Of a stretch of DNA of 64,000 bases, positions 29,665 through 42,203 are shown in pieces (the stretch's first letter is position 1; every line of letters begins with the position of its first letter). Source of the DNA: Plumapathes pennacea (taxonomy: Eukaryota; Cnidaria; Anthozoa; Antipatharia; Myriopathidae). The stretch covers positions 34,053,295 through 34,117,294 of the forward strand of contig OZ038463.1 of assembly GCA_964036295.1 (NCBI GenBank), written 5' to 3'. The notes below the pieces were generated by a model. The model was not told the origin of the DNA and did not search any database. It saw only the letters and a list, made by a program, of their open reading frames with translations. Position numbers and translations under genes: made by a program.

Positions 29665-32600
29665 GAGCAAAACTGTAGATTCAAGTGCAGATTTAGTCGC
29701 TCATAAACATCCGGAGGCTTGGCTACAAAACTCAATACTAGGACTTGATATTAGACTACAGTTGAAGCTCTCTGGGTGGACACTCTCGTAAGCAGACAGC
29801 TGTACCGGACGCCCCTACCAAGCCCCGCTTAAACTCTAGCTCAGTCAAACTCTGTATTACGCATTCTTGTAAGCGGACAGTTCCAGTTACGGACACTCCG
29901 CTCACAAAAGCTTCAACTTGATAAGTTAGTTCAATGCAGTTTCTATAACACAAGAAAAATGGACCTTGGACACAGATCAGCTAACAAGCCAAAGAAAGAA
30001 AGGAAAAATAAAAATAAAGAAAATAGGAAAGACAAAAAGAAAGAAAGAAAGCTGAGACAGCCGGTAAAATATACTCACGGGGTCTTTATCCGTCCACTTG
30101 TGCCCATTGTACTTTGTAGCCGTGGAATTTTTATCACCATACTGCTTCATACTCACAGACCCTGCTATGATTGCTGATTCAAAATAGTCAAGGAGCAAAC
30201 AGGAATAGAAAAAAAGAGCTGCGCAAAATTGCACTCATGTGGTCGTGCTACCACAAACTGACCATGTTACCGACCACGTTAACGACCATGTTACCGATCA
30301 CATACCGACCATGTTACCGATCATGTTACCGACCACATACCGACCACATACCGACCATGTTACCGATCATGTTACCGACCACATACCGACCATGTTACCG
30401 ATCATGTTACCGATCATGTTACCGACCACATACCGACAATGTTACTGATCATGTTACCGACACATACCGACCATGTTACCGATCATGTTACCGACCACAT
30501 ACCGACCATGTTACCGATCATGTTACCGATCACATACCGACCATGTTACCGATCATGTTACCGACCACATACCGACCATGTTACCGATCATGTTACCGAC
30601 CACATACCGACCATGTTACCGATCATGTTACCGACCACATACCGACCATGTTACCGACCACAAAAGTGTGGTGTCTGCCACAAGTTACACCGGTCGGTAT
30701 GTGGTCCGTAAAGTTACTCATGTAGTAGTGTTACCGACCACATACCGATCACATACCAATGCATTAATTCACATCAAGCAGTGTGATGTTTGCAACAAGC
30801 GGCACTGGTCAGTATTTGGTTGGTAAAGTCACCCATGCATCGTGTTACCGTCCACATATCGACCACGTTACCGACCACATATCGACCAAATACCGACCAC
30901 ATTACCGACCACATGCTGACCAGTACAACTTGTTTACAATATTCCTGAACCATGATGATATGTCTCTCAAAAGGATACTCAATAAGAAGCAGATTGTAAC
31001 AACAGCAGACAAAACAAACCGAGCATAACAACTGAGGTGCGAGCTCATGCCGTGACCAATCATCTTGTGTGAGATGAATGTTTGCAGCCAGCAGTACGTC
31101 GTCCCCAAGCCAAACACCAGGATTGCACCAATCAAATGTGGAGTAAGGATATTGTACACCTACAAAACAAAACACCAACTGTCATGTCAGGAGTGATCAA
31201 CTTCAATTTTCTCTCTCTGTGTCTCACCAAAAGCATACATTTTCCACTAAGGATAACTTGGCTATTGATAGATCAATTCCAGCTATCACATGTTTCTTAC
31301 AGCCTCTGTGATCGGCAGTGTAAATTCTTTGGTTGTATGAAAGTCACCTGAAAAGCTCTCATAAGCGACCAGCTCTAGCTACAATCACATTTTTAAATTC
31401 CCAAGGTGGTCACTTACGAGAGCTTCAACTGTAATAATATTGATTAAAATGTACAATGATCATCACAGTCAACAACAAAATAATTTTTAGGTTGGTTGTG
31501 ATTGTCCGGGTTAGAGTAGTCTCCAGAAAGACTGTTGTTGGTGACTGACGTTTCGACTACCTGAGCGGAAGTCATCTTCAGAGTCAAGTGAAAAGTATTC
31601 GTCAGATGGCGGTATATATGTCTCTCACTGCCATCTGACGAATACTTTTCACTTGACTCTGAAGATGACTTCCGCTCAGGTAGTCGAAACGTCAGTCACC
31701 AACAACAGTCTTTCTGGAGACTACTCTAACCCGGACGATCACAACCAACCTACTGTTCACACTCCTGGGTTCAAACCATTTGCCAAAATAATTTTTAATT
31801 TTTTACAAAATAAATTTAATTCTTTCAATTATTGAATCAAATTTATCTCTTGGGGAGAAGAGGATACAGCCTAGAGCACAACTAGGGGACAGTAACTGTT
31901 TATCAGGAGGTTTGGCTGAGGGCAGGGAGGGGTAAAGGATGTTAATATTTTACCTGGAAATTAGCAACCATGGACAATCCCAGACAGGTAGGGACAGCAA
32001 TCCACAAAGAAATGGTGTTCACTTTTTGTATGATGGGAATGCTGGTGATGTTGAACTCCTTTATGTGCTTGTAATGAATGTACATCGCAATAAAAGCTGC
32101 AAGATGAAGACACATTCAATTTTCATTTTTAACATTATACCCTTCAGGACCTGGTTGATCAAAGCTGATGATTATCTATAACTGATGATTCTTTCTCTCA
32201 TGCTTTTGTGCAACAATATTAAACAATAGAGTTTTTGGTCAAACACTAACTAACTTTTTGTTCTTACTCAAAACATAGCAAGGATGTCATTTTGTCATTT
32301 TGCTTAGTTTTCATGCAGCCTTAGAAATTGCAACAATACCTTAACCTAATCCAGCTGGACTAGCCTATAATCTTTGAATAGCTGGGCCCAGGGGCCTGTC
32401 CTTTTTATGTGGGAGTCCCCTTTTGGGCAGATGGGCCCAGTTTCTCAACAAAGATAACACAGTAAAGGGAGAATTTTTAGCGGGCACAAAATGCTAAGAC
32501 AAAAATTAATGCATTGCGTAAACTCTTAATCTGCAATAATTACAGAATGATTATCTCTAACAATGGCGTACTGTACCTGTTGCAGCTGATAGATTTAGGA

Positions 32601-33496
32601 ACTGTCCAAATATACAACTTTCTGGAGGTCTACCCCCTGCATCACTGGAAATAGAACAAAATCAGAAAGGAGAATCTCAGATCTTGGAATTTAATTACTA
32701 GCTTATTGTTCAGATAAAACCTGGTGGAATGGTCAATTTTCACTGTGTTATAATAATATTTGTCATTCACTGGTATTTTTCTCTATATTATGATTAGGAG
32801 AATTATGTATATCAATACAAATATCATTTTACTGTACCTTATGTATGGGAAAAGTGCATTGACATCTCCTCTGCTTACAGAAATACCATATCTGCCATGA
32901 ATATGAAAAAAAGAACAATGGTTTAGCAATGGTAAGATATAGAGCAATTTTATAGTTTAAACTCTGGCTGTGTATTTTATATGTATTTTTTTGAAAGTTT
33001 ATTGTATAATTTATGTATACATATATGTTCCAGCATTTTATTGCTGTGCCATCACTACTTTACTACAAACAGTAGGAGAAAATCAAGATTGCTATCTGAG
33101 AAATGGAGTGGCTGTGTTATGTAAACACAAATATTACATTTTTGCACTTTAATGAGTCCACATTCTCCATCTAAAATCTGTACCAGTAATCATTGTTTTA
33201 AAAGTTCAAACCTTGAAACAATCTGATGTGTTGCAGAAAAATATTGCCATATCAAAACACTTTTTTTTTGCAGATCATGTTTCTGTGGTGTGTTGTGCTG
33301 TATATAGTGTACTTTGTTGAGGATCATCTTTATAATATTTTTATAATTTTTTCATTGTTCTAAACAAATGAAAATGTGTAAAATGCCTGTGTTACCTTAG
33401 TTAATTTTATTGTACTTACGCAGTGAAGAATGCAATCAATGCCAGGACACCAAGACAAACTGGGAGTACATGCAGATATCCTATGCCTGATGGCAT
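29294..33496 (-). CDS. DRAM-family six-transmembrane protein (DRAM/TMEM150/Frag1-Sfk1)
   Basis: Seven coding exons on the minus strand: 33496-33420 (exon continues to 33505), 32891-32838, 32644-32577, 32096-31954, 31159 to about 30910, about 30164-30079, 29485-29294 (about 289 aa; human DRAM2 266). The FPYISDAGGRPPESCIFG block after TM1 matches the DRAM signature (PYISDTGTTPPES in human DRAM1). About six hydrophobic spans follow, including VLPVCLGVLALIAFF, LIGAILVFGLGTTYCW, FVLSAVVTICFLL and IMGISFLLFFLTYY. DRAM proteins sit in lysosomal and related membranes and modulate autophagy and p53-linked death. The donor of the fifth exon is uncertain (30910 or 30913) because it lies in a repeat. Two acceptors (30164 or 30161) are possible for the sixth. 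All other phases close. Confidence 0.87.
29580..29665. repeat. (TTTAG)n and poly-T/poly-G tract
   Basis: TTTTG/TTTAG pentamer repeats run into an uninterrupted T run and then a G run. This is simple sequence inside the last DRAM-like intron. Confidence 0.9.
30253..30915. repeat. Minisatellite of CATGTTACCGA(C/T) and CACATACCGAC units
   Basis: Twelve- and eleven-base subunits are arranged in higher-order units of about 35 bp (two CATGTTACCGA-type plus one CACATACCGAC), repeated about ten times from 30253 to 30665. A degenerate tail lies at 30735-30750 and 30838-30915. The array lies in the DRAM-like intron and its right end overlaps the donor of exon 31159-30910. Because of the simple unit, several frames stay open (TMLPIMLPTTYRP-type peptides), which I regard as non-genic. 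Confidence 0.9.
31543..31585 (-). ncRNA. Type I hammerhead ribozyme motif (opposite arm)
   Basis: Exact reverse-complement partner of 31655-31697: the same core, stems and GTC cleavage triplet read on the minus strand. It is therefore co-directional with DRAM-like transcription and could be present in that pre-mRNA. Confidence 0.65.
31655..31697 (+). ncRNA. Type I hammerhead ribozyme motif
   Basis: Core CTGAAGA (31659-31665) and GAAA (31686-31689). Stem I is GACT (31655-31658) with AGTC (31694-31697). Stem II is GACTTCC with GGTAGTC closing on GCTCA. Stem III is only AC/GT (31689-31692), which is self-complementary. Predicted cleavage is after GTC at 31693. The tiny stem III is typical of Penelope-like element hammerheads, thought to act as dimers. 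Activity is not shown by sequence alone. Confidence 0.65.
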
Positions 33497-33505
33497 GATG
33501 TAGCC

Positions 33506-36216
33506 CTGTATAAAGGTCCCAATAAATGAATAAAATAGAGCCGTTTTCGAAAGACTGTTGAAAACCAAAACCAAAGTAATCACACAGGCCAATCACAGAG
33601 ACTGAGAGAAAACAGTTCAGCCAATCAGAAGCCAAAGTATTTGCGTTTGGTCTTGCGTTTGGTTTTACTTTCCAATCAGCATTGCTATTAGGAGTGATGT
33701 TGCTGAGCTTCCTCCAGAGCAGAGCCGTGTCAAGCATTTTGGAGAGTTAAATCTGTACCTCCCTGGCCAGACCTTTCATACAGCCACAGATTTGAAAACT
33801 GGCCAGTATATTCATCAGGATCTAGTCCCCAATGAGTATATTATATGTACATGCACATGACAAGGTGTGGCTGGATTGGGTATGCTGCTGCAGTTGTCTT
33901 ATTTCTTGTACTTCTAGTGGGGCACACTACATGACCAAATTCTTGAAATAAACTTTATATGTCAATCTCAAATCGAAGTCAACCACAAGAAAACTAACAC
34001 AACATAAAGCACACTGTATACATCTATCAGACAGACAGACAGACACACACACACCAAGTTAATTAATGCGTCAGGAAACACCTCCAAAAACGCCTTCCAA
34101 AATGACTAACCTTGTTTTTTATTTTATAGTGCATGCACGTTTTGTCCACTGTTAGCCCAATATTGCCCGCATTTATAATGAAGGTAGTCAGTTTACAGTA
34201 CACAGTGTAAGGATTCGATTGTCCCATGTAGATTTTAACGATCGATCCCAGTTAGGTTTGTATCAGCTTATTAATACGTACGGCACATTCATATATATTA
34301 GTACATAACTTACAGACATCATTCTGCTATAAATTGCACTGCTATAGACTGTGATCATAGCTATCGCTTCGGCCCAAAACTAACAACAACACGCGGAAAT
34401 CAAGTTCACAAAGTTCTCTAAAAGGGACTTGGTTGTTTTAAAAACATAACACGCAAATAAAGACTTACTGGAAGAAATATATAGCTCCTTCCGCCGTGTA
34501 AACTACTTCACACCGTCTCGCTCGTGATTCCTGGAAACCATTACGTCATGTGACTCGGAGGAGCTGGAACTAGTCCACCCCATCCCCAGGTCCACAAGGG
34601 GCATACTCACTAAAAATTGTCGGCAGGTTTCGGTGTGGGGGTCATGTAAGGTTTTTAACCTTCTCCTGGTTGGGCGAGGGGGGAGGGGGGGGGGGGGGGG
34701 GGGGGGGGGGCGTTGGCCTCAACAGTAATCAATGACATTAGTCTGCCAGCCATCAAACAGTGGTAAATAAACGTCACATCGGAGTAAAATAGCAGAAGCT
34801 CCCGGCAAATGTGTGTGTGTGTGTGTGTGTGTGTGGGGGGGGGGGGGGTTGGCCTCAACAGTAATAACTAACAGAAACTTGCAGGAGTCGGAATTATTAC
34901 CGCTGTCCAACTCTGATTTCAAGGTTGGCCACAGTGGGGCGACCGCTGACATAATAATATCAAAACTGCGGGAGGGAGTCATGTCAAAGTCCATCACGTG
35001 ATAATTTCAGGTCAGTCCTGTTAGACAAGTTCATGCGTTTCTGACATCAGTTCGTTGATGGCGGGCATTGAGCGAAGATTACATTTCAAGGAGTGACCTA
35101 CCGATCCTTTCCGTTCTTCAGATTGCCACCCCAGAGTTAAATTGACAACATCCTTGGTGAGTTGTTTCTTTTGTATTGAGTATTTCGGCCTTCTTGCTCG
35201 CCTCGTCGCTTGTTGATTTCGAAAGGAAACTTTATACACGCGCGCGCAAACTTGGCCGGGCGACGCTGGCCGCACTTCTTTCTGGCGTCTTTCCAAAGCC
35301 TCAAAGTAAATCGGGAAATAGAGAAATAGAGGAAATAGAGAAAGCTGAACTAGAGGAAGATAAGAAACGAAAAGGAACGTGTGCGAGTTGTGACGTTGTA
35401 AACAAGGCTTTTATACCGGTTCGATACCGGTTCGACAAAAGGCGAGCGGATATTTTAAAACTTGGTTGTAAACGCATGAATGCTGATTTATCTTGTGGGT
35501 TACTAGAACGACTTGATGATTACTGACACTTTCATTTTCTGTGTGAGTCATAAAGTGCATTGGTCGAACGAAAGTGATACTGAAATGTGACAATTCTATT
35601 CTTGGTCATGTATAATTTATTTGAAATATTCCATGGTACCAAATAACACACCAATATTTGGCTGGATTTAACATCTCTTTGTTTTTAAATATTCAGTGCC
35701 CTGTTCACAACACAACGGTTATTTTCTGCTGACTTAAAAAAAAAAGATTGGCAACTTGACACTTTATATTCATGAATGTATTGTGCTGTTGCCTTGATTA
35801 ATATTTCTGCTTTTGATTGTCTTAATCCAATGCACTTTGGGAGCTGTGCTTTTGCATATTTTGTGAATTTTAATCAATTTCTCAACATTGTTCCTTCAAC
35901 AACACAAAACACATTTTTATGTTTCATTATGTTCATGTAGCACTAGAATTTCATCATTTTTCTCAAAAAATGCCATTTGGTTGCCCTTATTTGGATGCTC
36001 CAGCATGTATTTGGTTGCCTGGGACAACTGGGCATCGACAACCATAAACATCCAAAACAGTGAAATGTTGCTTTAGAAATAACTTGTCAAAACAGATAAT
36101 AGCGTCATGCAGCCAAAACAGCCTGAAGATTCAGCACAGCAATAGTATCTTTTGTTGGTATACTGTATATGTACTTACGCTGACTGTTTCTTTATTGTAG
36201 TAGTACAAAAGTAGCA
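33506..36216. other. Divergent intergenic region, DRAM-like gene to HAD gene
   Basis: Should contain the DRAM-like 5'UTR exon and promoter (probably around 34400-34560, with a CTTCCAGTAAGTC-like donor on the minus strand) and the HAD promoter. A simple-sequence block lies at 34680-34866. The open frame 35176-35526 starts at TTG and resembles nothing I know. The region at 33540-33690 matches a dispersed repeat also seen near 52785, 57360 and 62800. Confidence 0.4.
34680..34866. repeat. Poly-G and (GT)n tracts with duplicated flank
   Basis: A G run (about 34681-34710) is followed by TTGGCCTCAACAGTAAT. About 135 bp later a (GT)n plus G run is followed by the same 17-mer. This suggests a tandem duplication whose G/GT tracts expanded. 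Confidence 0.75.
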
Positions 36217-39200
36217 ATGGCTTTTCGGGCATTTATGAGACAACTTCCGTCAACTCTGGAGGCGTTTTCCCTCCAGAGTTGTGCCAGAGGAAAGCATTTC
36301 AAGACACAGCCATCATTTGTGGGTCAGTGGCCATGATAATATTTATTATGATGTTCTGTCGTAAATGAGTTAGATAAATATTGCAGTCACAGTAACTACA
36401 CAGGATTTGTTATACTGCAAGCATCAAAACTCATCATACTAAACAAATTGGCATTGCTTATGCATCTTTTTGCCTCTTCACACTTTTCCCATGTTGTATC
36501 AGATGTCAACATCTTTTCTAAAAGGGCCCATTTGCACTAGAGACAGTGTAAAGATAAATTTACAGCATGCAGGACAAGACAATGGCTTCCTTGATTGCAC
36601 TTGAAAAGTTGTCAATGTCAACCTCTTTTCCCTAACTGATGACCTTGCAGGGGGGGGGGTACCTATGCGTAACTAAGGTCTGGCAACCTTGGGGCGTGTT
36701 CGATTGGGTTTGTTCCGGAATAGCAATAATGATGTTGATTGGTAAATTCTTTGGTTTGGAGCTGACTTGGGTAGAGATGTGTTGAGAGCTGTTCAAAATG
36801 CAAGTGCGAAGGTTTTCAAAATAATAATTGCAAGCAAAAAAGCAACACTTTAGGTAAATTTAGCTATTTCTATTCTGGAATTCAGCCTTACTGTAGTTTC
36901 TAATCCAAAAATACCCATTCTCTTCTTAGGCATTTCAGCCATGTGTGCATGGACTAACAGTAAAGGATTTGGACACGACCGCACTGGATCAATGGTTATT
37001 GTCACTCCTCAAATTAGCGGGTGAGAAATCTCGGCTGTGGTGTCTGTTTTTATGTAGGATGTTTCTATAGCTCCTGTTGCTTTGAGTCTGTTTTAAACAG
37101 CAGCTGCACTGCCACTGGCAATGAAACACAGGTTTAAATGGAGGCTGGGGAGTACAGTAGGTAATTACTGTGTCTTGGCAGCTACTGTTTATGAACAGTG
37201 CTGTGCATCCAATCAATGAATGTAAATGAACCACAGGCATTCTTAGTATATATCAGTGCTCCTTTTCATAACCAATGTTTCCTTAATCCTTTTTATTCCA
37301 ACAAATTATGAACTTTAATTTTGTCCTTCAGATTGAACTACAGTATCAATATTATCACTACCTTATTATGTTCTATACTGTTGTATTCAATGCTTTCGAT
37401 TTGATCTCATACACGCTAATTACTGTAAAAGCGCATTTGATCATTATTATGTACATGGAGTTTGCTCTAAACCTAAATCATCATCATTATGTTAAATTTT
37501 CTATATTTTTTTCTTTTTGTCTTCTTTTTACAAAAACATAATCATCATGTTAATGTGTAAGCTTGCATTCCATCATATTTTCTCTCATTTAAATTTCCTG
37601 TAAACCATTGAACACAATGCAAGTAACCTTTAGTTATGGCGTTCCTTAGTATCAATCCAACACTTATGAGCCTTTTCGGTTTGACCCCTTTCTTTTAGGT
37701 TTTCCATGGTATGTACAGAGAGAAATGACTGGTGGCTGTGGTGTAAACCGGGGTGATCATTCGAGAGACTCCTATCCAAAAATGGATGAAGCAATATTCT
37801 AAAAACAAGAAAGAGATTTTGGAACCTTGATATTCAAAGGAGATCATTGCATTAATCCATAGTGTTTGGATGATGTTTTGGCAGAATATAGGAGCTGAGA
37901 AACATTGGTAACTAGACTGTTACCAGGTGGATCTCGAAATTGAAATCCCCACCCGAATTTGCACTGCAGCACCACACAGATGCTGAAACAGTAATTCCAC
38001 GAGAGTCAACTTCACGTCTTCCTGGGCACATTTTTGTTGCTGCAAATATATTTCTGTACACAGCTGTGTGATGTCACTTTTTGTGACATCACACTGTCCT
38101 GTAATGCTTAATGCTTCATATTGTACTGTAATAGCTAACCACTAGTGTATATAGCATTAATACTTTTTATGCTCTCTGTCCAACTTAATTTGTTTTGTTG
38201 GCTAACCCAAATTACCATGTACTCTGTGGTGCTACCTGTATTGTACATTGCACAAGTTGTGAAATGCAACACGTTTTTAGTAATTTTTGAATTAGTTATA
38301 TGACACCTAAAGTAACTAAAAGCTAACTGAAAGGACAAAATTAGTAATCTGCTTATGGCAACCTGCTGAATTATTGGATTGTTGAACGGAAATGTTACAG
38401 TATTTTAATCACTGTGACTGATGCTGTTTATACACATGTATGCTAACTTCTAACCCTTTCTTGGCACTGCTTTGAGTGTGCTATGAATGGCACGCACAGC
38501 CTGTATGGTGTTTGCATTCCTGTGCAAACTCACCGCAATTCATAATAATATTATGACTTGCATTGAACATTTTCAGGGATATCTGATGTTGTGCAGTGTT
38601 TGAGCTTACTTTTAAAAACCGAGTTTTTAACCTTCATACAGAACAACACACTTTGGTATCAAAAAGAAAATATTGTCAAGCATGCAAACAATGACATGCA
38701 TTTCAAAAGCATTATCTTTCACTATGGCAATACCTATCTGCCAGCTTTGATACAGTAATTGACTTATTTAAATTAAGAATATATCTCTGTTTGTTCATTT
38801 GACATCTAAAACTTGACATTTATATTGGAAACTGTTAAGTTCAAGCACTGTCAGCAAAGCCTGTTGTCAATCGGTCACTCCAGACACAGGCAGTTAGTGT
38901 CGTGGTGCTGATATTACTGGTCATCAACAGGCTTAGTGCTGATGGCTACGATTATGGAATGCTGTTTTCCATGCCTGTGCCACAGGCAGAGGACGTTCTG
39001 CCCCAGCCCAGAAAAGTGCCATACTTTGATCATGACCTCTGGACTGAAAGGCAGAAAATCACCCAACCAAATGACAGAGGTACTAGTGACGAGGCAATCG
39101 GGCGTTCTGCAGATGCTTGGGCCTTGTGGTGTGTGGAGTTGGGGGTACCATAGTTCAGCACAATGATGTTGCTGGTGTATGAGTGTGTTCAGACAGTGTT

Positions 39201-40927
39201 TGTGCAATCTTGAAAAGGCCCTGATTCCTTGTCTTGAACAGTACTTGAATTTGTTTGATGCCTTGAAAAGTCCTAAAATATTTTGACAGAAGTTCTCGGA
39301 AAATTCATGAATTCCAAAGTAATTGATCAGTCAGAACAATTTGAATCAACCTCAAAATGATCAACTGGCAAATTGGATCAAATGGGAGAAAACTGTTCAG
39401 ATGCAGTCAAAAACAACTGAAAACCTTCAAAAATTGCTAAACATTTTACTTGGGTGAACATGTATTTTTTTTCCCTTGAAAGTCCTTGAATTTTGATTGG
39501 AAAAGGCTGTATGAATTGTGACAGACAGCTGGATCACACTGCTAGGGCTAGGTAGTGGTGTGTGCATGTGTACAGACGACTGAGTAACTTGTGGGGTGGG
39601 TATATGTACATGTAAGTTTATACTGTCATTTCCATGTGGGTGGTCCCAATGCATGTGTGCGTTCTTGTGAGTGTTTGTGTTTGCATTATGTATGTGCTCT
39701 CCAATCCCAGCCAGGCAAAGTTGGCAAACTTTTTGCAACAGCTTTGTACTGCATAACTGCAGAGACTTTCACTTACAAACACAATTTGTTATATCCTATT
39801 TTGGTATCATTTCAAAGAATTAACCCTCTATGTACACATTTCTTACATTATGTACTGAAAAGTAACTGATTACAAAACTGAATAGTTGAGGGGTGTTCCC
39901 TGAAGACGCAAGGTTTTGATGGACAAAGCACGTGTTTTTTTTCTTTTTTCACATATTGGAAACAGGATAAAGTTTTATTTGAAATTGTAGCCTTGTGCCT
40001 ATGAAAAGTAGTGTCTGCCCCTTGTGTGTTTGCAGTGCTTTGGTGGGGACACTATGTGACCCTTGTGTTTGTTTCTGACATCACTTGCCCCCTGTAGGAA
40101 ACTCTCCATGGGCAAGGCCCATCCGACCGGCTGGTCAGGGTGCCTCCTATTCCACCAAGGCAGGCTCCAACCATGTCAGCCCCTTGCTTGTCATCTTCGA
40201 CAAGGATGGTACTCTCATTGATGTCAACAATGTCTGGATACCATGGTTTGAACGCTCCGTGAAGAAGCTAGAGCTGAACACAGGTTTGGAGTTAGAGGGC
40301 ATACTCTGCAGGACTGTTGGCTACTGCCCTTACAAACAAGAATACACCGATGACGCCCTCCTGGCACATGCCACTATTGCTGAGATCAAGGAGTCGTTCA
40401 CAGACATCCTCGTGGAAAGTGGCATGGACAAAAATGAAGCGGCAGCATTAGTTGATAACTGTGACAAGGACTTCGACAGTGGCGATGAAGACACCCTGGA
40501 ACCACTGGGAGACCTCGCAATGATCTTCGAGACGTTGAAGAAGAAGGGCATTAAGACTGCAATCTGCACCTCTGACAACCGCAGTGGTACCATCTCAGCT
40601 TTAGAGAAGTTGGGCTTGACAGAATTCATTGACAAAATTGTCTGTGGGGATGATGCACACACAAAGCCAAAACCAGACCCTGAAAGTGCCCTGGGCATCT
40701 GTCGATCTCTCAATGTGTGTCCCTCACAAACTGTTATGATTGGAGACACTGCAGCAGACACTGAACTTGGTCGAAATGCAGGCTTTGGACTGACAGTTGG
40801 GGTGCTAAGTGGGGCGGGAAACAAGGGCCTTCTGGAGCGGGAAGCTGATGTGGTAGTAGAGAGTGTAAATGATTTACTGGCTACCCTTTTTCCTACAGAA
40901 TTTGCTTCTTCTTTATCATGTGCTTAG
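36217..40927 (+). CDS. HAD-superfamily phosphatase (phosphoglycolate-phosphatase-like)
   Basis: Phase-consistent exons 36217-36322, 36930-37020, 38931-39079 and 40098-40927 (391 aa). The last exon holds the whole catalytic domain: motif I FDKDGTLI (nucleophile Asp150, Asp152), motif II CTSDN, motif III KPKPDP and motif IV GDTAADTELGRNAG, a complete Mg-dependent HAD phosphatase with a helical cap between motifs I and II. The first exon (MAFRAFMRQLP...) is Arg-rich and amphipathic with no early acids, like a mitochondrial targeting peptide. The three short upstream exons rest on splice signals and phase only, and I do not recognise their sequence. An AG 9 nt downstream in exon 2 (NAG choice at 36938) is possible. 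The substrate is unknown. Confidence 0.75.
36693..36880. repeat. MITE with GGGCGTGTTCGATTGGG terminus
   Basis: Shares GCGTGTTCGATTGGG, TTCCGGAATAG, TTGGTTTGGAGCTGACTTGGGTAGA and GAGCTGTTC (opposite orientation) with 42024-42203 and 61985-62082. It is a short non-autonomous element in a HAD-gene intron. Confidence 0.65.
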
Positions 40928-42023
40928 AATTTTTAGGATACATTACCTAAGTTCGCTTTTTATCATGGTCAGTAAGCGCCCCCTTCCCTTCCACCTCCCC
41001 CAATATAATTGCGGAATTTACTCGAATGTACTCGATGCTCATCCCAAGAAGTAGTGGCAATAGTGAATCAGTGTATTGCTGTTTTAGTGACTTTTATTCA
41101 TCATCCCAGTTGTTGCATAGAGATAAAATCCTAGGGATTAGTAGGGGTAACTGATATCTATTATCTTAGATTATGTAATTGCAGTATTGTTTCTGTTTTT
41201 TTTTTTTTTTTTTTTTTTTTTTTTCAGTGTGAGCATGTGTGTGTGTGAATTTCCTTTTGCATGCATAATAATATTTATCTGGACACTACAATGTGGTGTT
41301 TTGCTTTTGTGTTTTCAGTAATTATTTTGTAACAGGAGGTTGAGCCCTTTCATTGTGCAATTAAAAAAGAATGGCTGCAAGCAATGCTTCCTTTAGTTAT
41401 TGATTTCTGAAGTGCACCAGTGTTGGGGGTATTCTGGGGGTGTTTTGAGTTACTTATCTTAGCTGTAGCTTATTCTTGTATAAAAGTTAGGGATCATTCA
41501 TAAAAACATGTTGAAAGGAGGGGTGACTGATGACAAATAGTTTGGTCAATTATTGGTTTTTAGTTTCGAACATTTCCAGCATCCTCTAAGAAACCTTGTG
41601 AAGTACCACACCTAATTCCTCTCTTCAGATCCCAAAAAACAAAATTCAGAACATATCGGAGCAAGATCAGTGAGAAAATGGCTCGCAAATACTACAGCTT
41701 TATCTGGGGACACCTGCAGAATTCTGCTAGCAAGAAAACCATCACAACAACAAGGTTGGCAAGTCTAAGCTTTAATTTCACAAGATTTTTCGAGTTATCG
41801 ATCGACTAAATCTTCCATACATATTTGTTTATAAAATCCAACCGTGATGTCACAGTCAATCGCATGGCCCGCTTGTGGTCAGATGAACTATAATTACTCC
41901 ACATTACCCGTGCATCTTTTTTCTTGAATAGTTGGGAGAATATTGTATCGAGCTTCAGGGGTGGGTACAGGAGAAACTTTGTTCAGTTTCCAACTCTTAA
42001 AGCGGCAAAGGCGCTAACTCAGG

Positions 42024-42203
42024 GCGCGTTCGTTAGTCTATTTCGGAATAGGAGGAATTTTGTTCGAAATTGTTTTGAAAACCTTCACACTGGCATTTCG
42101 AACAGCTCCCAATGCATTTCTACCCAAGTCAGCTCCAAACCAAAGAATTCTACTGATAAACATCGCTATTCCTCTTCCGAAATAGACCCAATCGAACGCG
42201 TCC
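42024..42203. mobile_element. MITE with GGGCGCGTTCG / CGAACGCGTCC termini
   Basis: Inverted ends GCGTTCGTTAGTCTATTTCGG and CCGAAATAGACCCAATCGAACGC, about 180 bp, no ORF. Related copies at 36693-36880 and 61985-62082. Confidence 0.65.

Larger units (their letters stand above)
31490..31788. mobile_element. Foldback with inverted hammerhead ribozymes (Penelope-like or retrozyme end), copy 1
   Basis: Two arms of about 120 bp (31490-31612 and 31633-31752) are almost perfect reverse complements around a 20-nt loop. Each arm contains a type I hammerhead core. A 36-bp right flank (CTACTGTTCACACTCCTGGG...) is shared with the copy at 55104-55345. No reverse transcriptase is nearby. It lies in the DRAM-like gene's intron. 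Confidence 0.75.

Noticed and set aside
30171..30826. CRISPR-like array or repeat-protein gene
   Set aside because: The repeats are contiguous with no unique spacers, in an animal intron; the TMLPIMLPTTYRP frames stay open only because the unit lacks stops.
35021..35526. Overlapping ORFs on both strands (91 and 116 codons)
   Set aside because: No ATG start for the plus frame, no recognisable domain on either strand; the stretch is probably promoter or repeat DNA.
38902..39153. Separate small gene from the 83-codon ORF
   Set aside because: The supported part (38931-39079) has an acceptor, a donor and the exact phases to join the HAD exons, so I treat it as an internal exon.
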